From contig NZ_BMSA01000026.1 of assembly GCF_014648915.1 (NCBI RefSeq), positions 1 through 64,000 of the forward strand: a DNA stretch of 64,000 bases, in the 5' to 3' direction. The position numbers were made by a program, and so were the translations under genes. The DNA is from Streptomyces phaeofaciens. Its GTDB lineage: Bacteria > Actinomycetota > Actinomycetes > Streptomycetales > Streptomycetaceae. Below are positions 15,436 through 25,017 of this stretch, piece after piece. Below the pieces are notes generated by a model, which saw only the letters and a list, made by a program, of their open reading frames with translations, was not told the DNA's origin and searched no databases. The first letter of the stretch is position 1, and the number at the start of each line of letters is the position of its first letter.

Positions 15436-17700
15436 GTGAGAGGGTTCGACGACGATCGACTGCGGCTCGGCAGTACCGCGTGGAAGGTGTGGCGGGGATT
15501 CGTCCTCCGCAGCACCGCGCTTCCCCTGGCAGAGCTGACCGAGGCCATCGGCGGGGAGCGTCCCGCAGAGGAGCCTCCCGGCCCCGAAACCCTCGGCCCG
15601 GCACTGGACTTGGCGCGCGCGGACGTCTTCACCCAGGCGCTGCTGTGGCAGAACCCCCAGGCTCTCGACGAAGTCGTGGGCTCCCTGCTGCGGCACACCA
15701 AGGGCGAGTCCTCGACGGCGGGTGCCACCGGGCGCACGGCCCGACGGGCGGAACGCGGACGCCGGTTCAAGACGCGTATGCTCGGCCAGTACCTCCAGCG
15801 CTACTACACCAGGAACGAGAGCGTCGGCTTCTTCGGTCCGGTGGCCTGGGGAACATTCCGGGACGGGCCCCCGATGACGCTGAAGGCCGGCCCGGGGCTC
15901 ACCGACCAGCGGCACGTCATGTTCGAGGACTGGGCCGTCCACGAGCTGGGCCTGAGCCTGTCCCGGCCCATGGAGATACGGCGCCGGCTGCCGCCCGCCC
16001 TCGTCGTGGGTGTCGCCCGGATGGGCCGCACGCTCCTGCGCGGCGGTGAGCGCCCGAGACGGCTGAGCCAGCCGGAGGCCGCCCTGGCCAAGCTGGTCGA
16101 CGGCCGGCGCACGGCGGCCGACATCGGCACGGCGCTGGGGGACGAGGCGGCCGCGCTCGACATGCTCGACGTGCTCGAGGACGAGGGCTACATCAACTGG
16201 ACCTTCGACATACCGCTGGACCTGGAACCGGAGAAGGCGCTGCTGAACCAGCTCGCGGCGCTGGAGCCGACGCCGGCCGTCGACACGGCCCTCGCCGGGC
16301 TGGGGCAGTTGATCGCCGCGCGCGACGCCGTGGCCGGGGCGGCAACGGCGGAGACCCTCTCCCGCACCCTGGAGGAGGCCGAGCGCCTGTACTCCGAGAT
16401 GGCGCGGCGGCCCGCCGCCCGCTCCCGGCGGCACAACGGGAAGGGCTTCGGTCTGCTGGTCAGCGCCGAGCGCCGGGCCGTGGACCTGACCGTCGGCACC
16501 GGCCTCCTGGACGAGCTGGCACCACCACTGGGGCTGCTCCTCGACAGTGCGCGCTGGTTCTGCCGGCGGATCGGGGAGGAGGCCACGGGCTGGCTCACCG
16601 CCGGTCACCGCGAACTCGCCGCCCTGTACGGCAAGGACGACGTACCGCTCGACGCACTGATCGGCCGGGTGGACGCCAGGCTGTGGGACGAGGCGAGCTG
16701 CGCCCCCGTCCGGGAGGAGCTCAGCAGCCGGTGGGAGGAGATCCTGGCTCCCGACCCGGCGGCCCGGCGCCTCGCCTACAGCACGGCCGAGCTGGCCGCC
16801 GCGGTCGCCGAGAAGTTCGCGGGGCCGGCACCCGTCTGGTACGGCGGGCGCCACCACAGCCCGGACGTGATGATCGCCGCGGAGAGCGTCGAGGCCATCA
16901 ACCGCGGTGAGTACCAGGCGGTCATGGGCGAACTGCACCCCGGTATGACCACGTTCGACTGCGACAGCATGACCTGCTGCGCCGCCGATCCGCGCGAGGT
17001 GGTGCTGCGCCCGGCGGAGGCGGCGCTCGCGGACGGCCCGCCCCGGTTCGTGCCCCTGCACCACCGTGCGGCCGGCGGGGCGACGGGCTTCGACCACCCG
17101 CCTCCCGACACCTACTCGTCCCGATACACCTATCTGTCCTTCGGGGAGCGGGCGGGGGCGCGGCAGGTGCCCTCGGAGCCGGTCGAGGCGTCCTCGGTCA
17201 CCGTGGCGCAGAGGGCGGACGGGCTGGTGGCGCGGTTTCTCGACGGCACCGTGCTGCCGCTCCTGACGGTGCTGGGGGAGTACCTCATCTACCAGACCGG
17301 CACAGGATTCCGTGTGCTGCCCGCACGGCCGCACACCCCGCGCGTGACCGTGGACCGCCTCGTGATCGCACGGGAGTGCTGGCGCATACCGGTGGAAGAG
17401 TTCCTGCCGCGCCCGGGCATGTCCCCGGAGCAGCTGTACGCGCAAGTACAGGCGGTGGCCGCCGCGCACGGTCTGCCCCGGCACTGCTTCTGGAGGACGG
17501 CTCGTGCCCAGAAGCCGCTCTACCTCGACCTGCACAGTCCCCTGCTCACTCATGTTCTTGTCCACACCCTGGCGGAGGGCAAGCCCCGGCAAAGCCTCAC
17601 CTTCACGGAGATGCTGCCCACGCCGGACGAGCTCTGGCTCCCGGACGGGGAGGACAAGCGGTACACGAGCGAACTGAGGATCACTGTCTCGGACGGTTGA
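15436..17700 (+). CDS. LanB-like (lantibiotic dehydratase N-terminal family) protein, elimination domain absent
   Basis: A 754-residue relative of the LanB glutamylation domain, the part that uses aminoacyl-tRNA as substrate in lanthipeptide, thiopeptide and PEARL enzymes. Family-like stretches include YLQRYYTRNESVGFFGPVAWG near residue 120, TFDCDSMTCCAADPR near 510, PPDTYSSRYTYLSFGERAGA near 560, the VTVDRLVIARECWRIPVEEF block, and the C-terminal LPRHCFWRTARAQKPLYLDL and LTFTEMLPTPDELWL. No SpaB_C elimination domain follows, and no precursor peptide or LanC is nearby, so tRNA-dependent amide or ester formation on a carrier-bound or small-molecule substrate is more likely than dehydration. 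GTG 15436 has GGTGAG six bases upstream; TTG 15409 is an alternative. The NRPS starts 56 bp downstream. Confidence 0.75.
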   Translation: MRGFDDDRLRLGSTAWKVWRGFVLRSTALPLAELTEAIGGERPAEEPPGPETLGPALDLARADVFTQALLWQNPQALDEVVGSLLRHTKGESSTAGATGRTARRAERGRRFKTRMLGQYLQRYYTRNESVGFFGPVAWGTFRDGPPMTLKAGPGLTDQRHVMFEDWAVHELGLSLSRPMEIRRRLPPALVVGVARMGRTLLRGGERPRRLSQPEAALAKLVDGRRTAADIGTALGDEAAALDMLDVLEDEGYINWTFDIPLDLEPEKALLNQLAALEPTPAVDTALAGLGQLIAARDAVAGAATAETLSRTLEEAERLYSEMARRPAARSRRHNGKGFGLLVSAERRAVDLTVGTGLLDELAPPLGLLLDSARWFCRRIGEEATGWLTAGHRELAALYGKDDVPLDALIGRVDARLWDEASCAPVREELSSRWEEILAPDPAARRLAYSTAELAAAVAEKFAGPAPVWYGGRHHSPDVMIAAESVEAINRGEYQAVMGELHPGMTTFDCDSMTCCAADPREVVLRPAEAALADGPPRFVPLHHRAAGGATGFDHPPPDTYSSRYTYLSFGERAGARQVPSEPVEASSVTVAQRADGLVARFLDGTVLPLLTVLGEYLIYQTGTGFRVLPARPHTPRVTVDRLVIARECWRIPVEEFLPRPGMSPEQLYAQVQAVAAAHGLPRHCFWRTARAQKPLYLDLHSPLLTHVLVHTLAEGKPRQSLTFTEMLPTPDELWLPDGEDKRYTSELRITVSDG

Positions 17701-17756
17701 GCGCCGTCGAATCGGATGAAGCGGGCCCGCGCGGGCTCTGTAGGGGGATCGGGAAT

Positions 17757-20700
17757 ATGGCGGTGTGTTCGTCCGGCGTGGACTCCGGTGAAGGAGAAGC
17801 GGCATACCTCGCGGGTGCCGATGTGGTCCGCGATGCGCCGTGGGGCCTTCCCGGCCTGGTGCGCTCCGTCCGGCTGCGACAGCCGGAAGCGATCGCCTGC
17901 GAGAGCGAGCGGCGCGTGCTCACGTACGCGCAACTCGACGCGCTCAGCGATGCCTTCGCCGACGACGTCCTGGGTGCGACGGGAGGCAGGCGGGGCGTCG
18001 TCGCCATGGTCCTGCCGCGCGGCATCGACATGGTGGTGGCCATGCTGGGGGTACTCAAGGCAGGCTGCTGGTACCTTCCCATCGCGCTGGACGAGCCGGA
18101 CGACCGCCTCGGTTCGATGCTGGAGGTCGCCCGCCCGCTGGCCGTGCTCGGTGCGCCCGGACAGGTGCGGGAAGCCTTCGCGGGGATCCCCCGGTTGTCC
18201 GTCCGCCGCCGCGTGCCGCCGTCCCCGCCCGACCGGCCGCTTCCCCAGGCCGGACCGGACCAGCCGATGTATCTGATCTTCACCTCCGGATCGAGCGGAA
18301 AGCCCAAAGGCGTCCTTCAGGGCGGCGCCGGAGTCGTCAACCGCATCCTGTGGCAGAACCAGCGGTTCGGACTGACACCCGAGGACCGCGTTCTGCAGAA
18401 GACGCCCTACACGTTCGACGTCTCCGGGTGGGAGTTCTACTGTCCGCTCACCGTCGGCGCCCGCATCGTGTTCCTGCCCGAGGGCGATCACCGTGATCCG
18501 GTCCGGCTGGCACGGTTCGTCCGCAGGCATCGGATCACCGCCTGCCACTTCGTGCCCTCGATGCTGACGGAGTTCCTGCGTACGGTGACGGCCGCCGATG
18601 TCCGGTCCGTACGCCTGGTGTTCACCACCGGAGAAGCGCTGCCGGCCCCGCTGTGCGTCGCGTTCCACGAGATCTTCTCCGCCGAACTGACCAACCTGTA
18701 CGGTCCCACCGAGGCGGCCATCGAGGTGTCGTACTGGCCGGTGCCGAAGTCGATCGAGGCGACGGACCGGGTTCTCATCGGGCGTCCGGTCGACAACACC
18801 ACCCTGCACGTCATGGACGACGTGGGACGGCCCCTGCCCGCCGGCGCCATGGGCGAACTCTGGATCGGCGGGGTGCAGGTCGCCCTGGGGTACGTCAGCC
18901 GGCCGGAGCTGACGGCCCGGGCGTTCCCGGAGATCGAGGGGCGTCGCCTCTACCGCACCGGCGACCTCGTAAGGATCGTCGACGGGGAGCTGGAGTTCCA
19001 CGGGCGCGCCGACCATCAGTTCAAGGTCCGGGGTGTGCGGATCGAGGCAGCGGAGGTGGAGCGTGCCCTCTCCCGGCATCCGGCGGTCGAGGAGACGATC
19101 GTCGTCGCCGTAGAGGACGGGCGAGGCAGCACGGAACTCCTCGCGGCCCTCACTCCGGCCGCTTCCGCCGAGCTGCCCGGTGACGGCGCGCTGCGCGAAC
19201 ACCTGCGGCGGCTGCTGCCACCGGCCTACGCCCCCAGCGGCTACCACTGGCTCACAGCGATGCCCACCCTCACCTCCGGCAAGGCCGACCGGAACGCCGT
19301 CCGCGCGCTCACGGCCGCGTGGTGGGCCGGCAGGACGCAGCCCGGTGCGGCGGACGACGGCACCGACCCGCTGAGGCACATCTGGTGGGGGACCCTGCCC
19401 ACACCTCCCGGCGGCCGCGTCGAGGACCTCGGGTTCCTCAGCGCGGGCGGCCACTCCCTGCTCGCCGTCCGGATGCTCGGCCGCATCCGCGCCGACCTCG
19501 GAGCCGACCTGCCCCTGTCGGTGCTCCTCAGGGACGACGCCTCGCTGGCCGGTGTGCGTGCGCTCATCCGTGCCTCGGCGCCGTCGTCACGGCCCGGAGC
19601 ACAGCCCGCCGCGCCGACGCCCGAGGGGCCGGTGCCACTCACTCCCGGCCAGCGTGCCCTGTGGCTCCTGAGCCGACTCCACGACCCGGCGGCGGCGGCG
19701 TACAACGTGGTGGCCGCGTTGAGACTGAGCGGCCGGGTGGAGCCCTCGCTGCTCGCTGCGGCGCTCGACGACGTGGTGCGGCGCCACCAGGCGCTGCGGC
19801 TGCGGATCACGGAGCGGGACGACGACCGGCCCTGCTACGAGCAGGTGCCGGACGCGCGTATCGTCCTGGAACTTCCGGTCACCGACGAGGCGCTCTCCGA
19901 CAGCGGGGTCGAGGAGTTCGTCCGGGAGTTCGCGAAGCGACCGCACAGGATGTCCGAGGCACCGCTGGCGGCGGCCGCCCTGCTGCGCGGCCGGGCGCCC
20001 GACGAGGCCTGCCTGGTCGTCTCCCTGCACCATGTGATCGCGGACCAGCACACGATGGACGTGATCCTCTCGGACCTGGCCACCGCGTACTCGGCACGGG
20101 CCGGGGGACGCGATCCGGAGCTCGGCCGTGCCCCGGACTTCCTCGACCACGTCCGGGAGGTCAACGCGTCCGACGGCTCACCCCGGCGAAGCCACGACCT
20201 CCGTTACTGGACCGGTCTGCTCGCCGACGCGCCGACGGAGACCACGCTGCCCTTCCGGTACTCGGCGCAGGGGGTACCGAGCTTCGAGGGTCGCAGCGTC
20301 CTGGCCGGTTTCGACGCCCTGGAGACGCAACGCATCGACGACGTGTGCCGTGCGCTCGCCGTCACGCCCTTCACGCTGTTCCTCACCGGCCTGAGCCTCG
20401 TCCTGCGCAGGTGGCTCGGGCGCGACACCCTGGTCCTCGGCGTCCCGGTCTCCCAGCGCCGCACGGCCGAGCACGACGACACGGCCGGATTCATGCTGGG
20501 CACGCTGCCCCTGCGGGTCGACGTGGACCCGGACGACGACGTGGCCACCGTGCTGCGGCACGTCCGCGAGCGGTGCGCGGATGCGGTGGGTCACAGCGCA
20601 CCGGACTTCGAGTCCATCGTCCGGGCGCTGGACCTGCCCACCCGGCCGGGCGTGAACCCGGTGTTCGGGATATGGGTGAACGACCTCTCCCACGCCGCCC

Positions 20701-22817
20701 CGGCCCCGGAATTCCGCGGACTCGACACGGCCTTCCACACGACCGGACACGCGGCGCTCTTCGACGTCAACCTCTACGTGCGCCGGGAAGAGCGATACAC
20801 GTTGCAGCTGACCGTCGCGACGGACCGGGTGCCGTTCGATGCCGCCCCACACCTCTTGGACCAGGTCCGGCAGGTGATCCGCCGCATCCTCGACGACCCC
20901 TGCCGGTCCGTTGACGAGGCCGTACTCGGTGCCGAGGCGGGGGCCCCGCCGATGCTCCCCACCTCCCCGGCCGCACCGCTCGTCGGCGTCCTGGACCGGA
21001 TCAGAGCCGTCGCCGCGCGTACCCCGTCGGCCGTCGCCGTTCGCGAGGCCGGGCGGAGCCTCACGTACGCGGAGCTGATCGACGGCGCGGACACCGTGGC
21101 GGCGCAGCTGGCCGCCGCCGGGGTGACGGCGGGCGTCCCCGTGCAGGTCCACGGCCGTCGCCGGGCCTCGTGGGTGGGAGCCGTGCTCGGCGCCTGGTCG
21201 GCCGGCGCCGTACCGGCCCTCGTGGACGCGGGGCTGCCACGCGAACTGCTGGCCCACTACCGGAAACTGGTGCGCCCGGCCGCCGATGTGACCGTCGGCC
21301 CCTTTGGCGAGGTCGGTGTGGCCGGCGCGGTCGGCACCGCCGCCGAAGCGCTTGTGCCGGGGCACATCCTGTTCACCTCCGGTACCGGAGGCGCGCCCGC
21401 GGCCGTCCTCGCCCCGCACACCGCGCTCGACCACGCCATGGACTGGTATCACGGCCACGTCCGGCCCACTTTCGAGGACCGGACCGCGCTCATCGGCGGC
21501 CTGGGACACGATCCGGTCCTGCGGGACATGCTGGTGCCCCTCGGCGCAGGCGGCACGTTGGTGGTCCCGCAGGCCGGTGTCCTGCGTACGCCGACCGCGC
21601 TGTTCGACTTCCTGCACGAGGAGGGGATCACCCTCCTGCACGCCACCCCGGCCCTTCTGGAGATGATCGCGGCGGGCCACGGCGACAGACCGGGCCGACG
21701 GCTCGGGCGGCTGCGCCTGGTGATGTCGGGCGGGGCCCCGCTCACCGCGGGACTGGCCCGGCGGGTCCGTATGTTCTGCGACGCCCGGATCGTCAACGCG
21801 TACGGCACCACCGAGACCCCCCAGGTCGCGTCCTGCCAGGTGGTCGCGGAGGCCGGCGAGCCGGTCGACCCCGCGCTCCCCCACGACGCGACACTGCCGT
21901 TCGGCCGGGGCGTGGCCGGCACCGAACTCCTGGTCGTCGACGGGCGGGGGGAGCCGTGCGCCGTGGGCCAGCGCGGTGAGATCGTCGTCCGCGGCCACCA
22001 TCTCGCCGTCGGGTACCTGGGAACGGACCGGGGGAACAGCGCCTTCTCGGGGCCCGGGACACCGTCGGGTGCGCGGACCTTTCGTACCGGTGACCTCGGC
22101 CGGCCGGACCCCTGGGGAGGGGTGCTCCTGGACGGCCGCCGGGACCGTCAGGTGCTGGTCAACGGGTTTCGGGTGTCACTGGAGCACGTGGAGGCCGCAG
22201 CGTTGCGGCACGGACGGATCCGGCAGGCGCGCGCGGAGATGACGGCGGCCGGGATCGGCGACCGTCTGACACTGCGGGTGGTGCCCGAGGCGGCGGGCCG
22301 CCCACCGGGGGAACAGGAGTTGCGCACCCACCTCACCGCCCTCCTGCCCGGGTATGCGGTACCGGTGCGCATCGACGTGGTGCACCGACTGGGGACCAAC
22401 CACAACCACAAGGCCGTCGGGGGCCCGGCCGGGCCCGGGGCCGGGCAGGCCCCCCACGCTCCGGAGCCGACGGCGGCGTCACCCGTCCTCGACCGGATGG
22501 GCAGGGTCGCCGAGGAGGCACTCGGCCGGCCCATGAACGTGGACGGCAACTTCTTCGACGAGGGCCTCGATTCGATCGGGCTGCTGCGGTTCCACCGGAT
22601 GCTCGTCAGGCGACTGGGCCAGGAGATTCCGGTGTCCGCCCTCTTCGCCCACCCGACCCTGCGGGCACTGTCGCGGTTCCTCGGCGCCGACGGCGGCTCG
22701 GCGGAGGACGGTGCACCGCGAGCGCGGCCGAGGACGAGGCCGGCCGCGCGACGGGGCGATGCGGCGGAGCGCCGTCGCGCGCTGCGGTCCCGGCTCACCC
22801 CGCCGGACGGGGAGTGA
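17757..22817 (+). CDS. nonribosomal peptide synthetase, A-T-C-A-T
   Basis: A 1686-residue two-module NRPS. A1 (about 25-530): A3 YLIFTSGSSGKPKG, A5 NLYGPTEAAIE, A7 YRTGDLV, A10 LTSGKADRNA; reading the pocket against GrsA gives DVWHFTLIEK, close to serine codes. T1 near 567 (GGHSLL, Ser567). C (about 628-1058) has HHVIADQ, retaining the second His (759) but with Gln for the final Gly. A2 (about 1075-1550) is odd: its A3 is HILFTSGTGGAPAAV without Lys, the pocket region reads GHDPVLRDM as in LYS2-type aminoadipate enzymes, and A10 is a weak TNHNHKAVGG. T2 has GLDSIGL (Ser1606), followed by an Arg-rich tail and no release domain. ATG 17757 has a GGGGGA RBS. Confidence 0.93.
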   Translation: MAVCSSGVDSGEGEAAYLAGADVVRDAPWGLPGLVRSVRLRQPEAIACESERRVLTYAQLDALSDAFADDVLGATGGRRGVVAMVLPRGIDMVVAMLGVLKAGCWYLPIALDEPDDRLGSMLEVARPLAVLGAPGQVREAFAGIPRLSVRRRVPPSPPDRPLPQAGPDQPMYLIFTSGSSGKPKGVLQGGAGVVNRILWQNQRFGLTPEDRVLQKTPYTFDVSGWEFYCPLTVGARIVFLPEGDHRDPVRLARFVRRHRITACHFVPSMLTEFLRTVTAADVRSVRLVFTTGEALPAPLCVAFHEIFSAELTNLYGPTEAAIEVSYWPVPKSIEATDRVLIGRPVDNTTLHVMDDVGRPLPAGAMGELWIGGVQVALGYVSRPELTARAFPEIEGRRLYRTGDLVRIVDGELEFHGRADHQFKVRGVRIEAAEVERALSRHPAVEETIVVAVEDGRGSTELLAALTPAASAELPGDGALREHLRRLLPPAYAPSGYHWLTAMPTLTSGKADRNAVRALTAAWWAGRTQPGAADDGTDPLRHIWWGTLPTPPGGRVEDLGFLSAGGHSLLAVRMLGRIRADLGADLPLSVLLRDDASLAGVRALIRASAPSSRPGAQPAAPTPEGPVPLTPGQRALWLLSRLHDPAAAAYNVVAALRLSGRVEPSLLAAALDDVVRRHQALRLRITERDDDRPCYEQVPDARIVLELPVTDEALSDSGVEEFVREFAKRPHRMSEAPLAAAALLRGRAPDEACLVVSLHHVIADQHTMDVILSDLATAYSARAGGRDPELGRAPDFLDHVREVNASDGSPRRSHDLRYWTGLLADAPTETTLPFRYSAQGVPSFEGRSVLAGFDALETQRIDDVCRALAVTPFTLFLTGLSLVLRRWLGRDTLVLGVPVSQRRTAEHDDTAGFMLGTLPLRVDVDPDDDVATVLRHVRERCADAVGHSAPDFESIVRALDLPTRPGVNPVFGIWVNDLSHAAPAPEFRGLDTAFHTTGHAALFDVNLYVRREERYTLQLTVATDRVPFDAAPHLLDQVRQVIRRILDDPCRSVDEAVLGAEAGAPPMLPTSPAAPLVGVLDRIRAVAARTPSAVAVREAGRSLTYAELIDGADTVAAQLAAAGVTAGVPVQVHGRRRASWVGAVLGAWSAGAVPALVDAGLPRELLAHYRKLVRPAADVTVGPFGEVGVAGAVGTAAEALVPGHILFTSGTGGAPAAVLAPHTALDHAMDWYHGHVRPTFEDRTALIGGLGHDPVLRDMLVPLGAGGTLVVPQAGVLRTPTALFDFLHEEGITLLHATPALLEMIAAGHGDRPGRRLGRLRLVMSGGAPLTAGLARRVRMFCDARIVNAYGTTETPQVASCQVVAEAGEPVDPALPHDATLPFGRGVAGTELLVVDGRGEPCAVGQRGEIVVRGHHLAVGYLGTDRGNSAFSGPGTPSGARTFRTGDLGRPDPWGGVLLDGRRDRQVLVNGFRVSLEHVEAAALRHGRIRQARAEMTAAGIGDRLTLRVVPEAAGRPPGEQELRTHLTALLPGYAVPVRIDVVHRLGTNHNHKAVGGPAGPGAGQAPHAPEPTAASPVLDRMGRVAEEALGRPMNVDGNFFDEGLDSIGLLRFHRMLVRRLGQEIPVSALFAHPTLRALSRFLGADGGSAEDGAPRARPRTRPAARRGDAAERRRALRSRLTPPDGE

Positions 22818-22886
22818 GCCGGGACGCACGCACGGGACGGCCGGCCCGCTCGGCTGCATCGACACCCGCACCCGCCCCGAACGACA

Positions 22887-22929
22887 ACGTCGGCCTCCAG
22901 GACCACAACCAGGTCTTGAAGGCCGACGT
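22887..22929. terminator. 43-nt stem-loop between convergent NRPS and luciferase-like genes
   Basis: Perfect 10-bp arms ACGTCGGCCT and AGGCCGACGT, with a further GACC/GGTC pairing inside and a short loop. It lies 69 bp after the NRPS stop and 67 bp before the end of the convergent flavoenzyme gene, so it is well placed as a bidirectional terminator. Confidence 0.75.
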
Positions 22930-22995
22930 CACACGATCCCGGAATCGACCGGCAGCGTCGCGTTGCCCAGCAAAGGCCGTCCTTCGGGACGTCCC

Positions 22996-23913
22996 TCAGG
23001 ACGCCGACCCGTAGGCCGCCTCCACGGTGCTGATGAAGTCCTCGTCGGTTCCCGGCATGGGGGAGGGCACCGGGACGCAGCCCGCCTCGCGGTACTCCGC
23101 CAGCCGCTCCCGCACCCGGGACGCCGGGCCGATCAGGGAGAACTCCTCCGGCTGCGGATCGCCGTAGGCGTTCAGCACATGCCGGTAGTAGGGCAGCATG
23201 CGGTACGACGCGGCCGACTTCGCCCACCGCGACCGCTGCTCCGCCTCGTCCGTCCCGGTGTACGCGGGCAGGATCGTCAGGACCGTGAAGTCCTTCTCGT
23301 CCTTGCCGAACTCCGCGCAGGCCTCGCGCACGACCGGCATCACCTGCTCGCGGACGTATCGGAGGGACGACAGCCAGATCACGATGCCCTCGCCGAGCTC
23401 CACGGCGAGACGGATCATCTGGGGCCGGAGCGCCGCGAGGTAGATCGGCACATGGCCCGGCGGGTCGGTGTACTGCGCGTGGGCGGTGAAGTGCCGGCCC
23501 TCGGCGTTCACCTCGCCGGTGCCCGTCAGGCGACGGACGATGTCCACGTACTCGCGCATCACCCCGATGGGCGGCCCCTGCTGCAGGCCGAGCACGTACT
23601 CGTTGACGAACTTGTGGCTGTAGCCGAGGCCCAGCACGAAGCGTCCGGACGACAGCTCGGACAGGGATGCCGCGGCCTGGGCCATGGCCACGGGATGCCG
23701 GGCGTAGACGGGGAGCACGGCTGTGCCGACCGAGATCGACGGGGCCGCGTGGAGGTAGGCCGACGCGGTGACCAGCGCGTCCCGTTGGTCCGGCTGCTGT
23801 TCGAGCCAGACCTGGTCCACGCCGAGCCGCTCGGCGAGCTGCACCCTTTTGACGAGTTCGTCCGTGCTCTGGTAGCGAGGTGATATCACCAGAGGTTTCT
23901 GGGCCCGCTTCAT
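22996..23913 (-). CDS. luciferase-like (LLM class) flavin-dependent oxidoreductase
   Basis: A 305-residue enzyme of the bacterial-luciferase/F420 superfamily, which uses FMNH2 or F420 for monooxygenation or hydride transfer. Seen are the barrel strands GVDQVWLEQQPDQRDALVTAS, SISVGTAVLPVYARHPVAMA, GRFVLGLGYSHKFV and PIYLAALRPQMIRLAVELGEG. ATG 23913 overlaps the FkbH-type gene stop (ATGA), so it is the last gene of the hydroxymalonyl-ACP operon. LLM enzymes in assembly lines act as tailoring or on-line oxygenases; here it could oxidise the ACP-bound extender, the growing chain or the final product. Which cofactor it uses is not clear from sequence. Confidence 0.85.
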   Translation of the reverse strand: MKRAQKPLVISPRYQSTDELVKRVQLAERLGVDQVWLEQQPDQRDALVTASAYLHAAPSISVGTAVLPVYARHPVAMAQAAASLSELSSGRFVLGLGYSHKFVNEYVLGLQQGPPIGVMREYVDIVRRLTGTGEVNAEGRHFTAHAQYTDPPGHVPIYLAALRPQMIRLAVELGEGIVIWLSSLRYVREQVMPVVREACAEFGKDEKDFTVLTILPAYTGTDEAEQRSRWAKSAASYRMLPYYRHVLNAYGDPQPEEFSLIGPASRVRERLAEYREAGCVPVPSPMPGTDEDFISTVEAAYGSAS

Positions 23914-25013
23914 GATGTCACTCCGGTGGCCGGTGTGGGGACGGCGTCGTCGCCGATGGTGATCCGGATGTAGTCGGCCGGGTCCTGGATGCGCCGGAGA
24001 TCGGACTTCAGCAGCAGCGCGGTGCCGTCCCGGCTCACTTCGGTGAATCCGGCGAAGGCGTAGGTGATCTGCATCATCCGGTTCCGGCCCGTCTCCACGA
24101 AGTCGGCGCACAGCGCCTCGGCGCCCGCCTCCTTGGCGGTGCGCATCACGTGGTTGAGCAGGATGGTGCCCACCCCGCGCGACATCGTGCGGCAGGACAT
24201 CAGGAGCAGTCGCAGATGCCAGTGCGGCCGGCCGCGCTCCGCGAGGGCGAGGCCGATCGTGCCGTAGCTGCCGTAGCGGTCCGTCAGTTCGGCGACCAGC
24301 AGGACATGGTCGGGGCTGGTGCTGAGCCCGGCCAGCTCTTCGTAGGAGTAGGTGCGGCCCGTGGAGTTGAGCTGGTTGGTGCGTACGGTCAGTTCCTCGG
24401 CGCGCTGGAGGTCGTCCAGTCCGGCCCTGCGGATGGTGAACTCCATCTTCAGCTCGGCGAGGAACTCCTCGGGGGTGCCCGCGAACGTGCGTTCCTGCTC
24501 CTCCCGGACAGTCTGGCTCCGGTACATGTCTCTGCGCCTGGCCGACTCGTCGGTGACGAAGCGCGGGGTGAGCTCGGGCAGGTCCAGTGCGCCGGCCAGG
24601 TCCTCCGGCGCGAGGCAGAGCACTCCGGGCAGGGCGTGGGCCACCTCGGCGCGCTCGAACGGCTCGTCGTCGACGAAGGCCAGTGCGTCGATGCCCACGT
24701 TGAGGGACCGGGCGACCTCCCGCAGCGAACTCGACTTCGGGTTCCAGCCGATCTGCGGGTAGACGAACATGTCGTCGAGGCCGAGCTCACCGAGCCGTTC
24801 CATGGCGGCCTGCCGGTCGTTGCGGCTGGCGATGGAGTGCAGGATGCCCCGGCGGTCGAGCCGGCGGATGAGGTCGACGACCTCGGAGCGTGGAACGACC
24901 GCGCCGGACTCTTCGAGCAGGACGCCGTCCCAGAGTGTGTTGTCGAGGTCCCAGACCACGCACTTGACGCGCCCGCGGCGCGCTGCGGATTCTTCGGTGG
25001 ATGGTGTCGTCAT
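23910..25013 (-). CDS. FkbH-type glyceryl-ACP synthase/phosphatase (HAD-GNAT)
   Basis: Family members take 1,3-bisphosphoglycerate, dephosphorylate it and load glyceryl onto a dedicated ACP, the first step to hydroxymalonyl- or methoxymalonyl-ACP. The N-terminal HAD domain has the DxDxT motif CVVWDLDNTLWDG and VDDEPFERAEV; the C-terminal GNAT-like half includes TVRTNQLNSTGRTYS and HLRLLLMSCRTMSRGVGT. The 367-residue size is typical. ATG 25013 lies 4 bp after the acyl-CoA dehydrogenase stop; an in-frame TTG 25028 is possible. It overlaps the LLM gene downstream. With the flanking ACP and dehydrogenases the assignment is strong. Confidence 0.93.
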   Translation of the reverse strand: MTTPSTEESAARRGRVKCVVWDLDNTLWDGVLLEESGAVVPRSEVVDLIRRLDRRGILHSIASRNDRQAAMERLGELGLDDMFVYPQIGWNPKSSSLREVARSLNVGIDALAFVDDEPFERAEVAHALPGVLCLAPEDLAGALDLPELTPRFVTDESARRRDMYRSQTVREEQERTFAGTPEEFLAELKMEFTIRRAGLDDLQRAEELTVRTNQLNSTGRTYSYEELAGLSTSPDHVLLVAELTDRYGSYGTIGLALAERGRPHWHLRLLLMSCRTMSRGVGTILLNHVMRTAKEAGAEALCADFVETGRNRMMQITYAFAGFTEVSRDGTALLLKSDLRRIQDPADYIRITIGDDAVPTPATGVTS

Positions 25014-25017
25014 GTCC

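Noticed and set aside
15436..17700. Lanthipeptide or thiopeptide cluster
   Set aside because: No elimination domain, no cyclase, no YcaO, and no short precursor ORF with Ser/Thr/Cys-rich core around it; the neighbours are NRPS/PKS.
22979..23003. Small hairpins with TTCG loop at the end of the luciferase-like gene
   Set aside because: They overlap the coding end, and the stronger 43-nt stem-loop at 22887-22929 explains termination.
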